Of a stretch of DNA of 64,000 bases, positions 11,988 through 22,284 are shown one piece after another; positions within the stretch are counted from its first letter, which is position 1, and the number at the start of each line of letters is the position of its first letter. Under the pieces are notes generated by a model. It was not told the origin of the DNA, did no database searches, and worked only from the letters and a program-made list of their open reading frames with translations. The position numbers and the translations under genes were made by a program. This stretch comes from Siphonodentalium dalli (Eukaryota > Mollusca > Scaphopoda > Gadilida > Siphonodentaliidae), in NCBI GenBank assembly GCA_032622095.1, contig CP136064.1, forward strand, positions 1-64,000, in the 5' to 3' direction.

Positions 11988-13464
11988 CAACCGTACTCCA
12001 CCATGGAACCAGTCTAAATCATACACCTCTTTAAGTTGGTGACTGTGTTACTTATGTTCCTTTAAGTTGAGATACATCCGTTCCTTTAAACATACATTTG
12101 CATTGCAACATGAAGATATATATTTTCTGTAGTCATTGTAAATGACAACCCGATTCGGATATGGCCAGATTTCACATGACGCGGTAGGGAGAAACATGCG
12201 CCAAATTGAAAATATCCAACAGTACTCCACCATGGAACCAGTCTATAGCAGATACCCCTTAAAGTTGGTGACGGTGTTACTTATGTCCCTTTAAGTTGAG
12301 ATACATCTGTTCCTTTAAACATACATTTGCATTCCAACATGAAGATATATATTTTCTGCAGTCATTGTAAATGACAACCCGATTCGGATATGGCCAGATT
12401 TGACATGGCGCGGTATGGAGAAACATGCGCCAAATTGAAAATATCCAACCGTACTCCACCATGGAACCAGTCTATAGCAGATACCCCTTAAAGTTGGTGA
12501 CTGTGTTACTTATGTCCCTTTAAGTTGAGATACATCTGTTTCTTCAAACATACATTTGCATTCCAACATGAAGATATTTATTTTCTGTAGTCATTGTAAA
12601 TGACAACCCGATTCGGATATGGCCAGATTTGACATGGCGCGGTATGGAGAAACATGCGCAAAATTGAAAATATCCAACCATACTCCACCATGGAACCAGT
12701 CTATAGGAGATACCCCTTAAAGTTGGTGACTGTGTTACTTATGTCCCTTTAAGTTGAGATACATCTGTTCCTTCAAACATACATTTGCATTCCAACATGA
12801 AGATATTTATTTTCTGTAGTCATTGTAAATGACAACCCGATTCGGATATGGCCAGATTTGACATGGCGCGGTATGGAGAAACATGCGCAAAATTGAAAAT
12901 ATCCAACCGTACTCCACCATGTAACCAGTCTATAGCAGATACCCCTTAAAGTTGGTGACTGTGTTACTTATGTCCCTTTAAGTTGAGATACATCTGTTCC
13001 TTTAAACATACATTTGCATTCCAACATGAAGATATTTATTTTCTGTAGTCATTGTAAATGACAACTTGATTCGGATATGGCCAGATTTGACATGGCGCGG
13101 TATGGAGAAACATGCGCCAAATGGAAAATATCCAACCGTACTCCACCATGGAACCAGTCTATAGCAGATACCCCTTTAAGTTGGTGACTGTGTTACTTAT
13201 GTCCCTTTAAGTTGAGATACATCTGTTCCTTTAAACATACATTTGCATTCCACCATGAAGATATATATTTTCTGCAGTCATTGTAAATGACAACCCGATT
13301 CGGATATGGCCAGATTTGACATGGCGCGGTATGGAGAAACATGCGCCAAATTGAAAATATCCAACAGTACTCCACCATGGAACCAGTCTATAGCAGATAC
13401 CCCTTTAAGTTGGTGACTGTGTTACTTATGTCCCTTTAAGTTGAGATACATCTGTTCCTTTAAA
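11988..13464 (-). repeat. Minus-strand satellite segment between junctions 2 and 3
   Basis: About six monomers on the minus strand. The first 160 or so bases repeat the sequence at about 10969: both carry GTCTAAATCA, the CATCCGTTCC variant and a changed CAACATGAAG context seen nowhere else. Further right are an m5/m1-like copy (12277-12462), two copies with the rare CTTCAAACAT variant (near 12543 and 12773), an m11-like copy with CAACTTGATTC (near 13065) and an m12-like copy (13193-13378). The ATG-to-ATG distance across the inverted segment (11212 to 12233) is 1021, four monomers plus 105, as expected for a broken register. Confidence 0.85.
13462..13464. other. Orientation junction 3 (minus to plus), AAA microhomology
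   Basis: The minus-strand side reads CTGTTCCTTTAAA and would continue CATAC. The plus-strand side reads TAAATATCTTC and is normally preceded by AGAAAA. The three A bases are common to both. The junction is divergent and forms the centre of a large inverted arrangement: the left arm from monomer position 144 onward faces the right arm beginning near position 109. The neighbouring monomers are different subtypes (class A on the left, class B on the right), so the two arms are not mirror copies in register. Confidence 0.85.
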
Positions 13465-16101
13465 TAAATATCTTCATGTTGGAATGCAAATGTATGTTTA
13501 AAGGAACAGATGTATCTCAACTTAAAGGGACATAAGTAACACAGTCACCAACTTTAAGGGGTATCTGCTATAGACTGGTTCCATGGTGGAGTACGGTTGG
13601 ATATTTTCAATTTGGCGCATGTTTCTCCATACCGCGCCATGTCAAATCTGGCCATATCCGAATCGGGTTGTCATTTACAATGACTACAGAAAATAAATAT
13701 CTTCATGTTGGAATGCAAATGTATGTTTAAAGAAACAGATGTATCTCAACTTAAAGGGACATAAGTAACACAGTCACCAACTTTAAGGGGTATCTGCTAT
13801 AGACTGGTTCCATGGTGGAGTACTGTTGGATATTTTCAATTTGGCGCATGTTTCTCCATACCGCGCCATGTCAAATCTGGCCATATCCGAATCGGGTTGT
13901 CATTTACAATGACTACAGAAAATAAATATCTTCATGTTGGAATGCAAATGTATGTTTAAAGGAACAGATGTATCTCAACTTAAAGGGACATAAGTAACAC
14001 AGTCACCAACTTTAAGGGGTATCTGCTATAGACTGGTTCCATGGTGGAGTACGGTTGGATATTTTCTATTTGGCGCATGTTTCTCCATACCGTGCCATGT
14101 CAAATCTGGCCATATCCGAATCGGGTTGTCATTTACAATGACTACAGAAAATAAATATCTTCATGTTGGAATGCAAATGTATGTTTAAAGGAACAGATGT
14201 ATCTCAACTTAAAGGGACATAAGTAACACAGTCACCAACTTTAAGGGGTATCTGCTATAGACTGGTTCCATGGTGGAGTACGGTTGGATATTTTCAATTT
14301 GGCGCATGTTTTTCCATACCGCGCCATGTCAAATCTGGCCATATCCGAATCGGGTTGTCATTTACAATGACTACAGAAAATAAATATCTTCATGTTGGAA
14401 AGCAAATGTATGTTTAAAGGAACAGATGTATCTCAACTTAAAGGGACATAAGTAACACAGTCACCAACTTAAAGGGGTATCTGCTATAGACTGGTTCCAT
14501 GGTGGAGTACGGTTGGATATTTTCAATTTGGCGCATGTTTCTCCATACCGCGCCATGTCAAATCTGGCCATATCCGAATCGGGTTGTCATTTACAATGAC
14601 TGCAGAAAATATATATCTTCATGTTGGAATGCAAATGTATGTTTAAAGGAACAGATGTATCTCAACTTAAAGGGACATAAGTAACACAGTCACCAACTTA
14701 AAGGGGTATCTGCTATAGACTGGTTCCATGGTGGAGTACGGTTGGATATTTTCAATTTGGCGCATGTTTCTCCATACCGCGCCATGTCAAATCTGGCCAT
14801 ATCCGAATCGGGTTGTCATTTACAATGACTGCAGAAAATATATATCTTCATATTGGAATGCAAATGTATGTTTAAAGGAACAGATGTATCTCAACTTAAA
14901 GGGACATAAGTAACACAGTCACCAACTTAAAGAGGTGTCTGATTTAGAATGGTTCCATGGTGGAGTACGGTTGGATATTTTCTACTTGGCGCATGTTTCT
15001 CCATACCGCGCCATGTCAAATCTGGCCATATCCGAATCGGGTTGTCATTTACAATGACTGCAGAAAATTTATATCTTCATGGTGGAATGCAAATGTATGT
15101 TTAAAGGAACAGATGTATCTCAACTTAAAGGGACATAAGTAACACAGTCACCAACTTTAAGGGGTATCTGCTATAGACTGGTTCCATGGTGGAGTACTGT
15201 TGGATATTTTCAATTTGGCGCATGTTTCTCCATACCGCGCCATGTCAAATCTGGCCATATCCGAATCGGGTTGTCATTTACAATGACTGCAGAAAATATA
15301 TATCTTCATGGTGGAATGAAAATGTATGTTTAAAGGAACAGATGTATCTCAACTTAAAGGGACATAAGTAACACCGTCACCAACTTTAAGGGGTATCTGC
15401 TATAGACTGGTTCCATGGTGGAGTACTGTTGGATATTTTCAATTTGGCGCATGTTTCTCCCTGCCGCGTCATGTCAAATCTGGCCATATCCGAATCGGGT
15501 TGTCATTTACAATGACTACAGAAAATAAATATCTTCATGTTGGAATGCAAATGTATGTTTAAAGAAACAGATGTATCTCAACTTAAAGGGACATAAGTAA
15601 CACAGTCACCAACTTTAAGGGGTATCTGCTATAGACTGGTTACATGGTGGAGTACGGTTGGATATTTTCAATTTTGCGCATGTTTCTCCATACCGCGCCA
15701 TGTCAAATCTGGCCATATCCGAATCGGGTTGTCATTTACAATGACTACAGAAAATAAATATCTTCATGTTGGAATGCAAATGTATGTTTAAAGGAACAGA
15801 TGTATCTCAACTTAAAGGAACATAAGTAACACAGTCACCAACTTAAAGAGGTGTCTGATTTAGACTGGTTCCATGGTGGAGTACGGTTGGATATTTTCTA
15901 TTTGGCGCATGTTTCTCCATACCGCGCCATGTCAAATCTGGCCATATCCGAATCGGGTTGTCATTTACAATGACTACAGAAAATAAATATCTTCATGTTG
16001 GAATGCAAATGTATGTTTAAAGGAACAGATGTATCTCAACTTAAAGGGACATAAGTAACACAGTCACCAACTTTAAGGGGTATCTGCTATAGACTGGTTC
16101 C
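13465..16101 (+). repeat. Mixed monomers between junction 3 and the first 14-mer
   Basis: After a partial monomer come copies starting at 13583 (m8-like), 13812 (m9-like), 14041 (m8 variant with CCGTGCC), 14270 (m10), 14499 and 14728 (class A), 14957 (m4-like), 15186 (m12-like with GGAATGAAAATG), 15415 (m13-like), 15644 (m6-like) and 15873 (m7-like). From 14270 on, the order and rare variants match 25034 onward at an offset of 10764. No unique DNA is present. Confidence 0.85.
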
Positions 16102-19100
16102 ATGGTGGAGTACGGTTGGATATTTTCTATTTGGCGCATGTTTCTCCATACCGCGCCATGTCAAATCTGGCCATATCCGAATCGGGTTGTCATTTACAAT
16201 GACTGCAGAAAATATATATCTTCATGTTGGAATGCAAATGTATGTTTAAAGGAACAGATGTATCTCAACTTAAAGGGACATAAGTAACACCGTCACCAAC
16301 TTTAAGGGGTATCTGCTATAGACTGGTTACATGGTGGAGTACGGTTGGATATTTTCAATTTGGCGCATGTTTCTCCATACCGCGCCATGTCAAATCTGGC
16401 CATATCCGAATCGGGTTGTCATTTACAATGACTGCAGAAAATATATATCTTCATGGTGGAATGCAAATGAATGTTTAAAGGAACAGATGTATCTCAACTT
16501 AAAGGGGACATAAGTAACACCGTCACCAACTTGAAGGGGTATCTGCTATAGACTGGTTACATGGTGGAGTACGGTTGGATATTTTCAATTTTGCGCATGT
16601 TTCTCCATACCGCGCCATGTCAAATCTGGCCATATCCGAATCGGGTTGTCATTTACAATGACTGCAGAAAATAAATATCTTCATGTTGGAATGCAAATGT
16701 ATGTTTAAAGGAATAGATGTATCTCAACTTAAAGGGACATAAGTAACACAGTCACCAACTTAAAGAGGTGTCTGATTTAGAATGGTTCCATGGTGGAGTA
16801 CGGTTGGATATTTTCTACTTGGCGCATGTTTCTCCATACCGCGCCATGTCAAATCTGGCCATATCCGAATCGGGTTGTCATTTACAATGACTGCAGAAAA
16901 TATATATCTTCATGGTGGAATGCAAATGTATGTTTAAAGGAACAGATGTATCTCAACTTAAAGGGACATAAGTAACACAGTCACCAACTTTAAGGGGTAT
17001 CTGCTATTGACTGGTTCCATGGTGGAGTACTGTTGGATATTTTCAATTTGGCGCATGTTTCTCCATACCGCGCCATGTCAAATCTGGCCATATCCGAATC
17101 GGGTTGTCATTTACAATGACTGCAGAAAATATATATCTTCATGGTGGAATGCAAATGTATGTTTAAAGGAACAGATGTATCTCAACTTAAAGGGACATAA
17201 GTAACACCATCACCAACTTTAAGGGGTATCTGCTATAGACTGGTTCCATGGTGGAGTACTGTTGGATATTTTCAATTTGGCGCATGTTTCTCCCTACCGC
17301 GTCATGTCAAATCTGGCCATATCCGAATCGGGTTGTCATTTACAATGACTACAGAAAATAAATATCTTCATGTTGGAATGCAAATGTGTGTTTAAAGAAA
17401 CAGATGTATCTCAACTTAAAGGGACATAAGTAACACAGTCACCAACTTTAAGGGGTATCTGCTATAGACTGGTTCCATGGTGGAGTACGGTTGGATATTT
17501 TCAATTTGGCGCTTGTTTCTCCATACCGCGCCATGTCAAATCTGGCCATATCCGAATCGGGTTGTCATTTACAATGACTGCAGAAAATATATATCTTCAT
17601 GTTGGAATGCAAATGTATGTTTAAAGGAACAGATGTATCTCAACTTAAAGGGACATAAGTAACACAGTCACCAACTTTAAGGGGTATCTGCTATAGACTG
17701 GTTCCATGGTGGAGTACGGTTGGATATTTTCAATTTGGCGCATGTTTCTCCATACCGCGCCATGTCAAATCTGCCATATCCGAATCGGGTTGTCATTTAC
17801 AATGACTGCAGAAAATATATATCTTCATGTTGGAATGCAAATGTATGTTTAAAGGAACAGATGTATCTCAACTTAAAGGGACATAAGTAACACCGTCACC
17901 AACTTTAAGGGTATCTGCTATAGACTGGTTACATGGTGGAGTACGGTTTGGATATTTTCAATTTTGCGCATGTTTCTCCATACCGCACCATGTCAAATCT
18001 GGCCATATCCGAATCGGGTTGTCATTTACAATGACTACAGAAAATAAATATCTTCATGTTGGAATGCAAATGTATGTTTAAAGGAACAGATGTATCTCAA
18101 CTTAAAGGAACATAAGTAACACAGTCACCAACTTAAAGAGGTGTCTGATTTAGACTGGTTCCATGTTGGAGTACGGTTGGATATTTTCTATTTGGCGCAT
18201 GTTTCTCCATACCGCGCCATGTCAAATCTGGCCATATCCGAATCGGGTTGTCATTTACAATGACTACAGAAAATAAATATCTTCATGTTGGAATGCAAAT
18301 GTATGTTTAAAGGAACAGATGTATCTCAACTTAAAGGGACATAAGTAACACAGTTACCAACTTTAAGGGGTATCTGCTATAGACTGGTTCCATGGTGGAG
18401 TACGGTTGGATATTTTCTATTTGGCGCATGTTTCTCCATACCGCGCCATGTCAAATCTGGCCATATCCGAATCGGGTTGTCATTTACAATGACTACAGAA
18501 AATAAATATCTTCATGTTGGAATGCAAATGTATGTTTAAAGAAACAGATGTATCTCAACTTAAAGGGACATAAGTAACACAGTCACCAACTTTAAGGGGT
18601 ATCTGCTATAGACTGGTTCCATGGTGGAGTACTGTTGGATATTTTCAATTTGGCGCATGTTTCTCCCTACCGCGCCATGTCAAATCTGGCCATATCCGAA
18701 TCGGGTTGTCATTTACAATGACTACAGAAAATAAATATCTTCATGTTGGAATGCAAATGTATGTTTAAAGGAACAGATGTATCTCAACTTAAAGGGACAT
18801 AAGTAACACAGTCACCAACTTTAAGGGGTATCTGCTATAGACTGGTTCCATGGTGGAGTACGGTTGGATATTTTCAATTTGGCGCATGTTTTTCCATACC
18901 GCGCCATGTCAAATCTGGCCATATCCGAATCGGGTTGTCATTTACAATGACTACAGAAAATAAATATCTTCATGTTGGAAAGCAAATGTATGTTTAAAGG
19001 AACAGATGTATCTCAACTTAAAGGGACATAAGTAACACAGTCACCAACTTAAAGGGGTATCTGCTATAGACTGGTTCCATGGTGGAGTACGGTTGGATAT

Positions 19101-20195
19101 TTTCCATTTGGCGCATGTTTCTCCATACCGCGCCATGTCAAATCTGGCCATATCCGAATCAAGTTGTCATTTACAATGACTACAGAAAATAAATATCTTC
19201 ATGTTGGAATGCAAATGTATGTTTAAAGGAACAGATGTATCTCAACTTAAAGGGACATAAGTAACACAGTCACCAACTTTAAGGGGTATCTGCTATAGAC
19301 TGGTTCCATGGTGGAGTACGGTTGGATATTTTCTATTTGGCGCATGTTTCTCCATACCGCGCCATGTCAAATCTGGCCATATCCGAATCGGGTTGTCATT
19401 TACAATGACTGCAGAAAATATATATCTTCATGTTGGAATGCAAATGTATGTTTAAAGGAACAGATGTATCTCAACTTAAAGGGACATAAGTAACACCGTC
19501 ACCAACTTTAAGGGGTATCTGCTATAGACTGGTTACATGGTGGAGTACGGTTGGATATTTTCAATTTGGCTCATGGTTCTCCATACCGCGCCATGTCAAA
19601 TCTGGCCATATCCGAATCGGGTTGTCATTTACAATGACTGCAGAAAATATATATCTTCATGGTGGAATGCAAATGAATGTTTAAAGGAACAGATGTATCT
19701 CAACTTAAAGGGACATAAGTAACACCGTCACCAACTTGAAGGGGTATCTGCTATAGACTGGTTACATGGTGGAGTACTGTTGGATATTTTCAATTTTGCG
19801 CATGTTTCTCCATACCGCGCCATGTCAAATCTGGCCATATCCGAATCGGGTTGTCATTTACAATGACTGCAGAAAATAAATATCTTCATGTTGGAATGCA
19901 AATGTATGTTTAAAGGAATAGATGTATCTCAACTTAAAGGGACATAAGTAACACAGTCACCAACTTAAAGAGGTGTCTGATTTAGAATGGTTCCATGGTG
20001 GAGTACGGTTGGATATTTTCTACTTGGCGCATGTTTCTCCATACCGCGCCATGTCAAATCTGGCCATATCCGAATCGGGTTGTCATTTACAATGACTGCA
20101 GAAAATATATATCTTCATGGTGGAATGCAAATGTATGTTTAAAGGAACAGATGTATCTCAACTTAAAGGGACATAAGTAACACAGTCACCAACTT
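14270..20195 (+). repeat. Large duplicated block, copy 1 (about 5.9 kb)
   Basis: Twenty-six monomers correspond one for one with 25034-30960 at an offset of 10764 (47 monomers plus one base). The order is m10, two class A copies, m4-like, the rare GGAATGAAAATG monomer (A at 15319, partner 26083), m13-, m6- and m7-like copies, a complete 14-mer, then m1-m4. Upstream, 14041 (m8 variant) does not match its counterpart at 24805 (m9), which places the left limit near 14.2-14.3 kb. Order past 20195 stays collinear apart from loss of m12-m14 in the other copy. Confidence 0.75.
16102..19307 (+). repeat. 14-mer HOR unit (3206 bp), copy 1
   Basis: Fourteen subtypes in the order m1, m2, m3, m4, m12, m13, m14, m5, m6, m7, m8, m9, m10, m11, then m1 again at 19308. 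The distance is 3206 = 14 x 229 although small indels occur inside (extra G near 16504, missing G near 17774, GGG for GGGG near 17910, extra T near 17947) that cancel. m11 here (start 19079) has the AATCAAG variant shared with monomers beside the inversion. This copy is more diverged than the one at 26866. Confidence 0.88.
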
Positions 20196-22284
20196 TAAGG
20201 GGTATCTGCTATTGACTGGTTCCATGGTGGAGTACTGTTGGATATTTTCAATTTGGCGCATGTTTCTCCATACCGCGCCATGTCAAATCTGGCCATATCC
20301 GAATCGGGTTGTCATTTACAATGACTGCAGAAAATATATATCTTCATGGTGGAATGCAAATGTATGTTTAAAGGAACAGATGTATCTCAACTTAAAGGGA
20401 CATAAGTAACACCGTCACCAACTTTAAGGGGTATCTGCTATAGACTGGTTCCATGGTGGAGTACTGTTGGATATTTTCAATTTGGCGCATGTTTCTCCCT
20501 ACCGCGTCATGTCAAATCTGGCCATATTCGAATCGGGTTGTCATTTACAATGACTACAGAAAATAAATATCTTCATGTTGGAATGCAAATGTGTGTTTAA
20601 AGAAACAGATGTATCTCAACTTAAAGGGACATAAGTAACACAGTCACCAACTTTAAGGGGTATCTGCTATAGACTGGTTCCATGGTGGAGTACGGTTGGA
20701 TATTTTCAATTTGGCGCTTGTTTCTCCATACCGCGCCATGTCAAATCTGGCCATATCCGAATCGGGTTGTCATTTACAATGACTGCAGAAAATATATATC
20801 TTCATGTTGGAATGCAAATGTATGTTTAAAGGAACAGATGTATCTCAACTTAAAGGGACATAAGTAACACAGTCACCAACTTTAAGGGGTATCTGCTATA
20901 GACTGGTTCCATGGTGGAGTACGGTTGGATATTTTCAATTTGGCGCATGTTTCTCCATACCGCGCCATGTCAAATCTGGCCATATCCGAATCGGGTTGTC
21001 ATTTACAATGACTGCAGAAAATATATATCTTCATGTTGGAATGCAAATGTATGTTTAAAGGAACAGATGTATCTCAACTTAAAGGAACATAAGTAACACC
21101 GTCACCAACTTTAAGGGGTATCTGCTATAGACTGGTTACATGGTGGAGTACGGTTGGATATTTTCAATTTTGCGCATGTTTCTCCATACCGCGCCATGTC
21201 AAATCTGGCCATATCCGAATCGGGTTGTCATTTACAATGACTACAGAAAATAAATATCTTCATGTTGGAATGCAAATGTATGTTTAAAGGAACAGATGTA
21301 TCTCAACTTAAAGGAACATAAGTAACACAGTCACCAACTTAAAGAGGTGTCTGATTTAGACTGGTTCCATGGTGGAGTACGGTTGGATATTTTCTATTTG
21401 GCGCATGTTTCTCCATACCGCGCCATGTCAAATCTGGCCATATCCGAATCGGGTTGTCATTTACAATGACTACAGAAAATAAATATCTTCATGTTGGAAT
21501 GCAAATGTATGTTTAAAGGAACAGATGTATCTCAACTTAAAGGGACATAAGTAACACAGTTACCAACTTTAAGGGGTATCTGCTATAGACTGGTTCCATG
21601 GTGGAGTACGGTTGGATATTTTCTATTTGGCGCATGTTTCTCCATACCGCGCCATGTCAAATCTGGCCATATCCGAATCGGGTTGTCATTTACAATGACT
21701 ACAGAAAATAAATATCTTCATGTTGGAATGCAAATGTATGTTTAAAGAAACAGATGTATCTCAACTTAAAGGGACATAAGTAACACAGTCACCAACTTTA
21801 AGGGGTATCTGCTATAGACTGGTTCCATGGTGGAGTACTGTTGGATATTTTCAATTTGGCGCATGTTTCTCCCTACCGCGCCATGTCAAATCTGGCCATA
21901 TCCGAATCGGGTTGTCATTTACAATGACTACAGAAAATAAATATCTTCATGTTGGAATGCAAATGTATGTTTAAAGGAACAGATGTATCTCAACTTAAAG
22001 GGACATAAGTAACACAGTCACCAACTTTAAGGGGTATCTGCTATAGACTGGTTCCATGGTGGAGTACGGTTGGATATTTTCAATTTGGCGCATGTTTTTC
22101 CATACCGCGCCATGTCAAATCTGGCCATATCCGAATCAGGTTGTCATTTACAATGACTACAGAAAATAAATATCTTCATGTTGGAAAGCAAATGTATGTT
22201 TAAAGGAACAGATGTATCTCAACTTAAAGGGACATAAGTAACACAGTCACCAACTTAAAGGGGTATCTGCTATAGACTGGTTCC
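19308..22284 (+). repeat. HOR unit lacking m11 (13 monomers)
   Basis: The order is m1-m2-m3-m4-m12-m13-m14-m5-m6-m7-m8-m9-m10, then a switch at 22285 to an m9-type monomer instead of m11. Private changes include CTCATGGTTCTCC in m2 (about 19569), TACTGTTGG in m3, ATATTCGAATC in m13 and AATCAGG in m10 (about 22137). It is the 14-mer interrupted one monomer before completion. Confidence 0.85.

Noticed and set aside
11432-13464. Mobile element insertion as the cause of the orientation changes
   Set aside because: No foreign sequence, terminal inverted repeats or target-site duplications are present; all bases at the junctions derive from the satellite.
13400-13640. Perfect palindrome centred on junction 3
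   Set aside because: The arms are satellite in opposite orientation but differ in monomer subtype and in phase, with about 35 bases unpaired at the centre. It is an inverted arrangement, not a mirror copy.
17007-17204. 65-codon version of the peptide starting MTGSMVEY, also at 20212 and 27770
   Set aside because: The longer start is due to the CTATTGACTGG variant at the m4/m12 boundary, which creates an upstream ATT-to-ATG context. It is a marker of m12, not a gene.
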